From NCBI GenBank assembly GCA_949825045.1, contig OX463829.1, positions 17,268,715-17,332,714 of the forward strand: DNA of 64,000 nt. The letters run 5' to 3'. Numbering within the stretch: position 1 is the first letter of the stretch; every line of letters starts with the position of its first letter. Of the stretch, positions 11,486-21,861 are shown piece by piece. The notes under the pieces are model-generated. The model worked only from the letters and a program-made list of their open reading frames with translations, had not been told where the DNA came from and ran no database searches. Source of the DNA: Argyresthia goedartella (lineage: Eukaryota; Arthropoda; Insecta; Lepidoptera; Argyresthiidae). Made by a program: the position numbers and the translations under genes.

Positions 11486-12180
11486 TCTGTTAATTTCATG
11501 AAATAATTGACTATATTATGAAATGGTTGTCCATTTCACGAAATGATCAATCCATTGTTGGCCATTTCATGAAATGATCAATCCATTGTCGGCCATTTCA
11601 GGAAATGATCAATCCATTGTCGGCCATTTCATTAAATGTTCAATCCATTGTCGACATTTCATGAAATGATCAGTCCATTGTTGGCCATTTCACGAAATGA
11701 TCAATCCATTGTTGGCCATTTCATGAAATTACCAATCCATTGTTGGCCATTTCATGAAATTATCAAATTCTACGATATAGCTACGACATGAACAGCAAAA
11801 TGCCTGACTATTTCATTATTTAGTTAAACGTTCATGATCATATCGTAAGCGAGCGCAGCAAAGCCCCCGAATAGAATTCTTGTAAGTTCGACATGTATAT
11901 AAAAAAACATTAGGTAGTACTTAATAAAAATGCTTTGAAATAGTCGCCCATATCATGAAATGGTTGGCCATATCCTGAAACGATCAATTCCATGATTTGG
12001 CCGCACGACAGATTCACTACATTATTAACGTTTGACGATATGGCCAAACGTGCATGGCCATATCGTCAAACAATCTGGTTAGTTAGAGTTCACTATTTCA
12101 TGAAATAAGTAGTTATAATTCGTGAAAGGGTCATCTACATCAAGATATGATCGATTCTATGATTTGGCTTCCACATAGCT
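11486..12180. repeat. 31-bp satellite built on a tttcatgaaa palindrome
   Basis: At 11520-11770 about eight tandem 31-bp units of the form ggccatttcatgaaatgatc + aatccattgtt are visible, each with the palindrome atttcatgaaat. Beyond 11775 the units decay into scattered gaaatggttggcc, tatcgtcaaac and ttcatgaaat words to about 12180. No coding meaning. Confidence 0.85.
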
Positions 12181-12525
12181 GTATAAAATAATAATAATAA
12201 ATAATAATTTATTTATCATAACGAGGTATTACACTAGAACATGTTTGAGCTTAATTAATACATGTAAATCATTATTTGAACTCTAGTAGAAACAGAAAAC
12301 ATCTGAACCTGAGCTAGGTGGTTAACCTCTATTTTAGGATTCAGCGCACTTCCTAATAATTACAGTATGAGTGCTATAAATTACAAAAAATGAGGGCCTG
12401 TTATTCATTAGACCAGGTACAGCTAAATCAGGTAAAATAAACTACAATAGAGAGAGAGAGAGAGCTCTAACGTAAGTGTAAAGTGTGATTTGAGTGTGAA
12501 ATGGTTTGCAACGATTTTTTGTCTA

Positions 12526-12972
12526 ATGTCGTAGGCTTTGCAGTACGACCTACGACTGAGCAAAACTAACTCAAACAACTTATCTACAGCAAAACTAACT
12601 CAAACAACTGTAGATAACACATGATGTCAAAGGCTTTGCAGTACGACTTACGACTGAGCAAAACTAACTCAAACAACTGTAGATTACACATGATTTCGTA
12701 GGCTTTGCAGTACGACTTACGACTGAGCAAAACTAACTCAAACAACTGTAGATAACACATGATGTCGTAGGCTTTGCAGTACGACTTACGACTGAGCAAA
12801 ACTAACTCAAACAACTGTAGATTACACATGATGTCGTAGGCTTTGCAGTACGACTTACGACTGAGCAAAACTAACTCAAACAACTGTAGATAACACATGA
12901 TGTCGTAGGCTTTGCAGTACGACTTACGACTGAGCAAAACTAACTCAAACAACTGTAGATAACACATGATCA
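12526..12972. repeat. 69-bp tandem repeat
   Basis: About six and a half units of gtcgtaggctttgcagtacg... actaactcaaacaactgtag... aacacatgat are nearly identical. The first unit has an internal duplication of the agcaaaactaactcaaac part. Because 69 is a multiple of three the minus strand stays open and looks like a 23-residue repeat protein. I regard this as an artefact of the period. Confidence 0.9.
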
Positions 12973-13640
12973 ATCACCCTGTACAGCAAGCATGAAATAA
13001 TGGTTTAAAATGTTGCAAAATTGCGAAAACTATTTAGTTCTTCAATTATCTTCCCGTTACATTGTTAAGTGCCTATGCTAAAACAGTGGAACCGGTTCTA
13101 TTTAATCAGAAACAAGAATAAATTAAAATGTCAAACTTAACTAAGTATACAAACCGCCCCAGGCAGGACATCTCCCTGCCAAAGGTTCCCAAAACACTGT
13201 TGCTGTTACCCCGCTGCGCTACCCCATTACCTTTTTTTATAGGTTACGGGGCATAATATAGATAAATCTATACTTTACTAAGCATGTAAGAACGAAAATT
13301 CATATAAGAATATACAGATATCGCAAGGTCACTTGGCGCCTGACCGAGGCTACCATCTCTCTTTCGCCCATGTATGCATCTCTCTTGTTTCCATGCGCCA
13401 ATACACCCTCCAGGCAGTGCACAGGCGCCCAGAAACTTGCCATCTTACAAAACGAAGAAAAGCTAGCGAACACCTGGCATGGCAGGCCAGATGAATAAAT
13501 TTACTGAACTATAATTTGGGAACTGCAATCAGTATTCTCATAGGTTATTGAACATCACCTCACGCTACCTACTCCAAGAACCCACATCAATATCCTCCAC
13601 AATTAATGCGATTAAATTGCAGAAAGAAGTCTGAGGAGAG
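12973..13640. other. Interval upstream of the 13757 gene
   Basis: No coding exon was seen. At 13145-13250 a stretch (minus strand ggtaatggggtagcgcagcg) looks like part of a dispersed repeat. At 13370-13450 there is pyrimidine-rich ordinary sequence. A TATA-like word (tttatac) at about 13652 precedes the gene. Confidence 0.35.
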
Positions 13641-13756
13641 CCAGTGACCTCTTTATACAACTGTTATGTTCTGCTCAACAGACCACACTGAGAGCACCGG
13701 AAAATCGTGTCTCATGCTCATTTCGACACCCTCGTCACTCAAAGTTACACGTCACT

Positions 13757-14362
13757 ATGCCGCCACTTCTGATATTATTGGCACTGAAAACTGTCTTCTC
13801 CGAAATGACCAACAGTGATATGCAATTCTTAAACGAAATGCCTCTGGAGAAACTCCTCAAACTGAAGACTTCACTGCAAGCTTTGGTGGCGACTAATTAT
13901 GATACGAGTAACATGACGACGACAACAACCTCAGTTGTGGACAGATTTGGTGCTCAAGCAATGGCCCTGAAAACACCAATTAAAAGAGGCGATTACGAAG
14001 AAGAAGTGCACATAAAAAAGGGGGACAAATACAACAAAATGAGCCACATCTTCTCCGTTTCAGTGACTACTTTGGCGTTTCTTGCTTTTGGTGGATATTT
14101 ACTCTGCCTTATAGTGCAGGCTGTAAGAGCCAAGCAGACCTACAATCAAATGACAGCAGCAACTCCAACTACAGCTACTACTGTTTTTCTAGCAAATTCT
14201 GTGAATAAAAGACCACAATTGAACCAGTTCGCGTCTTATGGCAGAAGGAAAAGGGACGCAATACCTGTGGCCATAGACTTGCCCCCAGATCAACTGTTTA
14301 CGGCTCTTTTGAGTCTTTGCGAGGGGTACGCGAAGTGGAATCAAAATATTGGTGATTTGTGA
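13757..14362 (+). CDS. Predicted single-pass membrane protein with furin-like site
   Basis: Single-exon frame of 201 aa starting MPPLLILLALKTVFSEM, a short cleavable signal peptide. It has a threonine-rich lumenal or extracellular segment with an NMT sequon (residue 52), a basic/acidic stretch, a strongly hydrophobic helix at residues 97-121 (IFSVSVTTLAFLAFGGYLLC), and then a threonine-rich region. A dibasic cluster GRRKRD at 162-167 would fit proprotein-convertase cleavage if that side faces the lumen. The C-terminus is DQLFTALLSLCEGYAKWN. An AATAAA follows 309 bp after the stop (14671). It lies head to head with the secreted-protein gene at 8031-10188, separated by repeats, and both products are secretory. 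No family recognised. The clean frame and codon use argue that it is a real gene. Confidence 0.72.
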   Translation: MPPLLILLALKTVFSEMTNSDMQFLNEMPLEKLLKLKTSLQALVATNYDTSNMTTTTTSVVDRFGAQAMALKTPIKRGDYEEEVHIKKGDKYNKMSHIFSVSVTTLAFLAFGGYLLCLIVQAVRAKQTYNQMTAATPTTATTVFLANSVNKRPQLNQFASYGRRKRDAIPVAIDLPPDQLFTALLSLCEGYAKWNQNIGDL

Positions 14363-14670
14363 TCTGCCATTGATAAGGCGACGCTAGGTTAAGACTCTAG
14401 TAGGCTCTACAGTATCTTATCATAATTCTAAACCATTTTGAACAGAATTGCTCATAGTGACCGTCACAGACCATGAGGTGACCGTAAGTGCTGAGCTGAT
14501 TGACAAACAAAGCAAATGAGTGAAGCCGCTGCCGGTAGTACCTTTTCTTAAACTCGGTGGCAGAGGCGCGGTACAGCGCTGAAAAACTCTCATTGCACTA
14601 TACTTTTGGTACCTACCTGAATAATGATTTTGCTTGATACATGAATTATTATGTACTGCGTTTGTATGTG

Positions 14671-14676
14671 AATAAA
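14671..14676 (+). terminator. Polyadenylation signal AATAAA
   Basis: A canonical AATAAA (gtgaataaaaatttg) lies downstream of the 13757-14362 coding region with no other gene between, followed by a gt/t-rich stretch. Confidence 0.6.
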
Positions 14677-14699
14677 AATTTGTAAATGTTTATAACATC

Positions 14700-15140
14700 A
14701 GTGTTTTGTTAATACCGTACGCTTTATTCTGTTATCATTACTCTCCGTGGGGCGGAGCAAGAAAAAAATACATTGTTTACACCAAACGCAGGAAACCAGA
14801 TTGCTTCCAAATTGCCTGCAATATGAGCATGGTATCTGTGATCGTTTTCAAACTGTCAAATAATCACGCTAACACCTAATAATAGCATCTTTGCCCCGAA
14901 GCTTCTATTATATCTCCCCGACTACCTAAACAAACCAAATCCTAAGCCCACACAAGCAAATAGCAACTCTTCCGCGTACATTTTGTAAGCGAAATTGCTT
15001 AAAGTTTTGAAAAGTGTTCAAAGTCGTTCTGTAGTAGTCGAGTGGTTGGTTTTGTTTACAATATGTGTAATGAGCGGCTCTGGGTCCACTCTGTCATCGC
15101 ACGAGATCTACCGTGGAGAGGCAGCTTGCACGATGCTCGG
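14700..15140. other. Unassigned interval
   Basis: No gene or recognised repeat. It ends at the AT-rich left end of the next MITE. Confidence 0.35.
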
Positions 15141-15624
15141 TTAACGTATATATAAAGTAACATATATATATATATATATGTATGAATATTGTATGTAAAG
15201 GAAAGTGACAGCGATAATTACTTCGTATATTTCTTCCACATAAAAAAGAAAAGAGAGCGCAAACAATGCGCTCGACTCAAACTAAAATAACGTAGCGCCA
15301 AACCACATAAAAATTGTTTAAAAATAAACTACGCTATTTTGTTAATAATATTTTCAAGGAGAGTTTATGAATAAATAATATCCACATTTTGAGTACAATT
15401 CCGCAATGAAATTAGTTAGGATTTCAGAATTACAGGAAATAATAAAACAATTTAGAGTTATTTTCCTAATTAAATTCTATCGAGAAAATTTCATCCAATC
15501 GCATTTTCCTTCAGTGAGAATCTTAATCGAATACATAATAAACGTTAACTCAAAAATAAAATCGGTACATGATTATAGTCGAGTAAATGGATTCGAAAAA
15601 AACCTTTTTTTGGTATCGCCTTAC
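15141..15624. mobile_element. TTAAGG-type MITE, copy B, with (TA)n expansion
   Basis: The left end is ttaacgtatata and the right end ggtatcgccttac, matching the termini of copy C (ttaaggtgatac / tatcgccttaa). A (TA)n microsatellite of about 20 bp sits near 15160. The 111-aa plus-strand frame overlapping it is MITE sequence, since the same sequence occurs with stops in the other copies. Confidence 0.82.
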
Positions 15625-15889
15625 GTCACCGTAGAATTGAAATACCAAGTTGAAATGATGATGGTTTACGTGGTAACAAGAGTCGCTAATGTTGCTTTTA
15701 TTGTTTTAACACTGCCGATTAATAAGATTATAAAAATGTAAATTGTATATATAGGAATAGGGGACAAATATGTGTTTAAGATAATGTAAACAAGCAAATG
15801 TATTAAGTTACAGTTGTGAATATTCCTAATTCTCAAAGTAATAATACTAATATATTAATACTAATCATAGATTCCTTTTTCATATAATA

Positions 15890-16113
15890 CACTGACGAGC
15901 AATGAAAAAGTTCCAGCGACATTGCACCAAATTACTCCTAAACGGTAAAGGCTAGCTTAATGAAGCCGTCTGCAGTATACATTTAACAGCGCATCAGAAT
16001 ATTACCATTTAAAAACGTAAATATTGTGTTAAATTTTAAATTAAATGTTTTAAAAAATTGGATGGGCGTTTGTCGGCATTTTGTCGGTGGAACTTTTTCA
16101 TTGCTCGTCAGTG
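15890..16113. mobile_element. Tc1/mariner-type MITE, copy 2
   Basis: Inverted ends cactgacgagcaatgaaaaa and its complement frame a 224-bp unit; the left flank is TA. It matches 7102-7323 in reverse orientation, including the internal words cattaagctagcctttcccg and attggtaatattctg. Confidence 0.88.
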
Positions 16114-16156
16114 TTGTTTAGTTTTGGTTTTAGCGAAATGCTACCTTTCTTTACAT

Positions 16157-18771
16157 CAGTCTTTCTCAAAGTGGGCGATAACGCCCCCTTGTGGGCGCTG
16201 GAAGTTTTGAGGGGAGCGATAATGGGCTCAGCAAAAAATAGGGGGCGTTGGCGTGGTTTAGAGGGGCGATGGTTGATTTGTAATTTAATTAAGTACGTTA
16301 TACTTAAAAAATCATTAAAATAAAAACCTATATACTACTAACTACCCAATATTGATTATTTAGTTTATATTTCTTGCTGCGTGATTATATAAAAATTAAA
16401 AATTACTAAGTTTTTATAGGATAGCCCAGACGCAATGAAGTTGTAACAAGTTTTTGTTAAATAACGCGATTTGTGCAAACCTGTAGCAATCAGCTGGTTG
16501 ATCGATACTTATTATTGTCCTAACTTGCTCATTACGAATGAGCGTCGAAAGGGATAAACTAGTTTGTGCATGTTTGTCTTATTTCTATCGGGGCGTGCTA
16601 TGTTTCAATTATATTTAAGCTCGTCACATTTATTTTATGTTCATTAGAGGTTTTGCGCGCAATTTTTGTTAAAAGATTGCGCGCAACATGTAAGTAATGT
16701 TTTAACTACTTTAACAAGTATTTAAGTTCAACACATTACTTACATATTTGCAAACACAAAACTATCTCGGAAGCAAAAAAGAAGATACGGCAATACAGTG
16801 CAGAACACATTAAATATGTATTCATAAAAAATCTTACAAATACATCGTTGCCTTTGTGCCTTCTTTGTTGAAAAACATTTTCAAACGAAGCTCTGAAGCC
16901 TTCAAGACTTCAAGAGCATCGAAATAAAATACATCCAGATAAAAAGGTTAAAAATATGGCCTACTTTCAAGACCTGGAGAAGAAGCATAATGCTCAGCCA
17001 AGTGTGTCAAAACCTTTTTCGGCCGCTGTTAAGCAAGACGATGACGGAGTTCGAGCCTCATACAATACCTCTTTGTCAATTGCTCAAACAGGTAAACACC
17101 ACACACCATCGGAGAAACGTTAATTTTGCCGGCAATAAAAGAAGATATAACTACTTTGCTCCATAAACCAGCGGCAGATATAATTAGAAAAAAAATCTTT
17201 GAACAAGAGTCCTGTGCAAAGACGAATTGATGAAATGGCTGGAAACATTGGAAAATCATTGTGCAATCATCTGAAGACTAGTCAATTTTCATTTCAGTTG
17301 GATGAGACCACTTTGCCAACTAATGAAGCATTATTGCTGTCTTACGTGGGGTTTATTAAAGATGAAAAAATATGTCAAGAACTATTCTTTGCTAGAAGTT
17401 TAGAGACAGACACAAAAGGAGAAACCATATTTAATACACTGGAAAAGTTTTGTGATGAGAAAAGAATCCCCTTGAAGAATATTATATCAGCTGCTCCAGC
17501 TATGACAGGATGTCAAAAAATCTTTCATAGTGTATTTAAAAAACAAAATTCCAGATGTGCTTGCTATACAATGCGTCATTCATCGACAACATTTGATTGC
17601 TAGAATTTTTTGTGAACGACTGTTTCAATCACTGCAACATGTCATCAAAGCAGTAAATAAAATCCGAAACAACGCTCTAAATGGACAGATTATTCAATCA
17701 ACTTTGTGTTGCTGATGACGAAGATTTCAACCGATTGATCTTTCAGACAAAAGTGAGTTGGCTATCAAATGGAGATTGTCTGAATAAATATTAAAATCTA
17801 TTTGACTCTGTATCTGTAATAGAGCTCTTGGGAAACAAAGATACATAATTGCGTGAGAAGCTCATCACTTCAAATAATGATATCGCATACCTGACAGACC
17901 TTATAAATTGCTAATGATATGAATCTCCAACTTCAAGGAGATGACTTGAACTTATAAAAACAAGAGGAATAACGGCAGACGTGAGTTCCACAATTTTTCT
18001 AATTTATCAGCATCCTGCAACAAAGACGATTTGCTTGTCTACTGTCAACATTTGGAAAATGTCCACAATTATTTCAATGAAAGATTCCAATACATTTTTT
18101 AATTGAAAATACCAGACTGGGTGTTGGATCCTTTTTCAAATGGCAACATAACAATATCACTCCTGCTGGAAGGAGAACTTATAGAACTGGCAACGAACGA
18201 GGAAATAAAAATCAAATAAAAAATGGATACCAAAAATTTTGGCTAAAAAGGCCAATCACGCAATTGTATCCTGGATTGTGGTCGATTGTTCAACGATTTT
18301 TTATTGCATTCTCATCATCATATTTGTGTGAACGTGGATTTAGCGCTGTGGCAAAGTTGCTTACTAAACAGAGAAATCGTTTGCATGTTACCAAACGCGG
18401 CGACTTACGACTGCTTTTGAGAGAAATCGAACCTGATATCAACAAACTTGTTAAAAGTCATCAGATTCATCCCTCTCATTAGATTAGTTTTAAAATTAAG
18501 GTTGGTTAGGTAGCTATCTATTTTGTTCCTTTTAATTTGAACAAAACATTTTTAATGTTATAAAGTTGCGTTTTAATTGCTCTCACTGGTAAAAATCGTT
18601 TAGAATGTCAGTTACTCCAGAATAGCCTGATAAATCATACTAAAATTAAATTAATTAAAGTTACATACAATGAATGTCATTATGGTTTTTAAGCTTTAGG
18701 AATGAAAGGGGGGCTGAAAAATAATTTATTTTCAAAGTGGGCGGTGGACGAAATAAGTTTGAGAATCCCTG
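16157..18771 (+). mobile_element. hAT transposon (BED-finger type), complete but dead
   Basis: The left end is cagtctttctcaaagtggg, and the right end in inverted sense is cagggattctcaaac. Flanking 8-bp sequences ctttacat (16149-16156) and cttttcat (18772-18779) match at 7 of 8 positions, the expected hAT target duplication. The 2615-bp unit carries a broken transposase on the plus strand (next entry). The terminal gtgggcg / ccccc-rich words are present at both ends. Confidence 0.9.
16780..18482 (+). pseudogene. hAT transposase, decayed (ZBED5/SCAND3-like)
   Basis: The order fits a hAT enzyme related to the animal ZBED5/SCAND3 group. A BED finger with CxxC and HxxxxH comes first (LCLLC then a stop, then QEHRNKIHPDKK, about 16850-16940). 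Next is the N-terminal linker (MAYFQDLEKKHNAQ), and then the catalytic core with VQRRIDEMAGNI, FSFQLDETT (first acidic residue) and IQCVIHRQHLIA. Last is the C-terminal dimerisation segment CERGFSAVAKLLTKQRNRL at 18330-18390. The core is broken by several frameshifts and stops (near 17120, 17170, 17530, 17720 and between 17790 and 18240), so no protein can be made. Other motifs such as VSWLSNGDCL match the family. Confidence 0.88.
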
Positions 18772-18779
18772 CTTTTCAT

Positions 18780-19430
18780 TATTGACCGAGCGGCGAAGCG
18801 TCTCCGTTTCAGGATTGGGCAAAAATGCTTTCGTTTGTCCGCATATGTGTCCGGATGTTATCCTCTCATGAATTTTTGTGAGCAGGTTTGTTAATTAAAT
18901 CGTTTTTTTTATCGATTCGTTTTTGGATTTTTTTCAAAATGGCGGAGATGTGGGGTTTTAAAATTAAAAAAAACCGCTACAGTCCGTACACCTCGACAGA
19001 TTTTTAACAAATGAGGTGTCGTTGGATTTATATAAACAGTTAGAGTAACAAGCTATATAATTTTAGTGAAATTAGTGAACAGGTTGGGTTTAAGACCGCA
19101 AAATGTAGTTTACAAAGTTATTGGTGCGGCTACTTTCATACTCCATGTACGTGATCAGGAGCATTCATAAGTTTGTATTTGTTATTAAAAGAATGTGTCG
19201 CTCGCGAGCTCTACAGCTCAAAGAGTCACTAGTTTAAATACCCATACTTCGCTCACAGTCATTTTAACTCTGACAGAGATATGCGTCAGTCTACTTTTAA
19301 TTATCAGAGGTAAAATTACTGTGAACTGTCAGAACTTGTCTTTGCTTTATGTATATGTTTTTGATTCGGGTTTAAATTGTGATAGTTGGGAAAAAAAACC
19401 CCTTCTTACCTCAAAATAGCACCTTTGCCG
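18780..19430. other. Unassigned interval after the hAT element
   Basis: Neither a gene nor a recognised repeat is visible. Confidence 0.35.
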
Positions 19431-19830
19431 CTTGATTTTGGGTTCTCAAGCGCAAAAAGTCTATTCGTAACTTGTTTGAAAATGCTTTTTTACGAACCTC
19501 GCTACGACCATCGCCTTCGGCTCGTGCCGTAAACTTCTCAGTTCGCAAATACCTTTGCGAACTCGTAAGAAATTTAATGTATTGTAGCCGGGCTTTCTTA
19601 TTATTTTTTCTTTGCGAGTGGCACTTCAGCCCCACGTGTAAGCCTCGATGTGTTGGAAACCCGACACTTTTGCTTAACCCTCCGTTACTTCAATTTACCC
19701 ACCGGTCCCTCCAAGCTACCTCGCTCAATAGTCGATAGCCTCGAGATAAGAACGCCTCAAACATCCCACATGTTGCCCTTAGAATCGAAAACGCAACAAA
19801 TTACCGATTTAAGATACATCTGCGACTACT
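19431..19830. other. CpG-richer block with overlapping open frames
   Basis: Both strands are open for 60-90 codons (for example 19472-19738 plus and 19635-19411 minus), but neither frame shows a domain, signal peptide or splice context. Words such as cgccttcggctcgtgccgta also recur at 49078-49094 (cgccttcggctcg), which suggests repeat-derived DNA rather than a gene. Confidence 0.35.
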
Positions 19831-20267
19831 GCTTTTAGTATTACCCGAAAATTAACTTGAGTCAACAGAATTATCTGTATAACTGTGACAGCTTCGTATG
19901 TATTGATTTTTCAAGTTATTTAGAGAATGGCCCTTAGAGACATAACTTTTTGGAGTGAAATAGGTACGTTCCTAGGTTTTATTTTCGCAAATAAATATTC
20001 CTTTCCAAAACGGTATATATAGATTTGGGACCCGATTTTCTTGGATCGCGTGGTTCGAATGCCCAATCGTGCCGTTTACTCAGATGGGATGGCAGAGGTA
20101 CAAGATACTACAACAAATAATATCACGCCATTTCTCAAGTGGATTAGCAGAGGCACATCAAAGCCATTGAAAACCCCAACATGCAGCAGCAGCATATCGT
20201 TGCATTATGCCTAAGCTTTTACTTTAACTTTTGCGCCTAAATTCAAATTCTAACTAAGAAACGTAGT

Positions 20268-21046
20268 GTTACGGCTAAAGCTAGGTGTGAAAATAAACTT
20301 AAGTTTAGCCGGCTAGTCTTAAGATTAATTTCGAGCCTCGGCTAATGTCCGAAATAATGTTCATTGCGATAAATGATTTCAACATTAGTCGGCTAAACTG
20401 CAGTTTAACCTCGATGCTGTTAAGGCTAAAGATAGGTGAAAAAATAAGGTTGACATTAACCGACTAAACTTAAGTTTATTTTTCAGTATACCTAGGCTAA
20501 TGTTGAAATATTACCGTCTTAATCTGGAATAAGTGATGATAATGATTCGGTAGCCGTAAACACTGCGGTAGCTTAGGTGAAGGATAAAGGGGGTGAGCGA
20601 AGCGAAGCCCCCTTTATCCTTCGTGTTAGGTTGAACATGTATTAACAACAAAAAATACTTATAGTTTTGTTGTTCTTACATGTACAACCTAACACGAAGG
20701 ATAAAGGGGGCTTCGCTTCGCTCACCCCCTTTACCCTTCACCTAAGCTACCGCAGTGTTTTGCCCTGATATTAGAAATAGCTTTCTCATCTGAATAAAAT
20801 TACCCCGCCCCGCTCCCCGCAATCGCACGAATACTTCGTTTTCAACATTAGCTAACTAATGTCCAACATTAACCCAAACGCATCGGCTAATGTGCAGTCT
20901 AGCCGATTAAAGATATTATGACATCCGTTATCACAAACGAACATGACTTCGGACATTAGCCGAGGCTCGAAATTAATCTTAAGACTAGCCGGCTAAACCT
21001 AAGTTTAGTTTCACACCTAGCTAAAGCTAGCGGCTAAAGCCGTAAC
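20268..21046. mobile_element. Foldback element with a second hairpin nested inside
   Basis: Outer arms of about 95 bp (20268-20355 and 20948-21046) are inverted copies: both carry gttacggctaaag at the tip and tagtcttaagattaatttcg inside. The interior repeats related words (ggctaaagataggtg, cggctaa). At 20558-20771 lies an almost perfect inverted pair of a different family (next entry). There is no ORF. The structure resembles foldback or long-TIR MITEs. Confidence 0.85.
20558..20771. mobile_element. Head-to-head pair of partial TTAA-family MITEs
   Basis: Arms 20559-20653 and 20665-20759 are near-identical inverted copies of the core actgcggtagcttaggtgaa ... tatccttcgtgttaggttga of the MITE family seen at 1882, 2565 and 5092, separated by about 11 bp. 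Both arms lack the gcacatcaaaaatactg terminus, so this is a palindromised core rather than two complete insertions. Confidence 0.85.
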
Positions 21047-21861
21047 ATATATATTGGTGTGTAGTGGAGTGTAAATGATGTATCTATATTGGTGTGTAGT
21101 CGAGTGTACATGATGGTTGAAACCACAGTTTACTTTTACGACAGCACTTTTACATTTCAATCACCTCACGCACATTTTATTACAATGAATCGATTTATTC
21201 TCTCTTGAGCGAGTGAAATCGATGACCATATAAGTAAGACCTGTCACCCCTAAGGGGTTAAAGTTTAATATTGTGTTTAAATTTAATCGAATTGGATTCG
21301 GAATCGCATCGTAAAAGGATATCGATTGTTGTATTACATTTGTATTGTATTACATCGATCGATTCTAGTCGAGTTGCGAATTCAAAATACTAACCTAACT
21401 AACTTTATACCAATCTTGGTTAGTACGTCATAGGCCGGATGCATCGCCGATAACTCAACGTTTGAAGGACGGGATTTGATTCTCTCAATCGGGGTATGAC
21501 AGCATCAATATGACGTTTAAGGCACCGCAGTAGGCCACAACAGCCTTTTGTAAATCTCAATTTAACCTATAGAGTCGCGCAGCATATAAGCAAAATAGAC
21601 GTATTAAAGCAGCTGTTTCTTTGTATTAACTAGTTAATCATGAGTGATTGTCAGTTTGCATTCGCTAACGTGTAAACGTAACCCACCAAATACATTTTCA
21701 TGTAAAATGTTGCCAAGACGAGACCGTATGACTCGCACTGTCAAAAAGTTATCAGATCTCTTGTAGAGCCAAGCTTCTAACTCTATACGCCCTAACTTTA
21801 CAAGCCCTAACTTCACCAACTCTACACCTTAGTCAAAATATGTGGCTTGGCCGTTATTTAT
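21047..21861. other. Unassigned interval
   Basis: No gene was seen. A duplicated word (tattggtgtgtagtggagtg / tattggtgtgtagtcgagtg) lies at 21052-21112. The open minus-strand frame at 21819-21634 shows no recognisable features. It may be LTR or 3' sequence of the adjacent retroelement, but no second LTR was found. Confidence 0.35.

Noticed and set aside
12584..12973. 129-aa minus-strand protein made of 23-residue repeats
   Set aside because: It is the translation of a 69-bp satellite. 69 is a multiple of three, so stops are absent in one frame. The plus strand and flanks give no sign of a gene.
15406..15741. 111-aa plus-strand frame
   Set aside because: Its sequence belongs to a MITE present in four copies, which are not open in this frame.
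20580..20720. CRISPR-like or rho-independent terminator structure
   Set aside because: The strong hairpins are MITE cores in a eukaryotic genome; there are no regularly spaced direct repeats with unique spacers.
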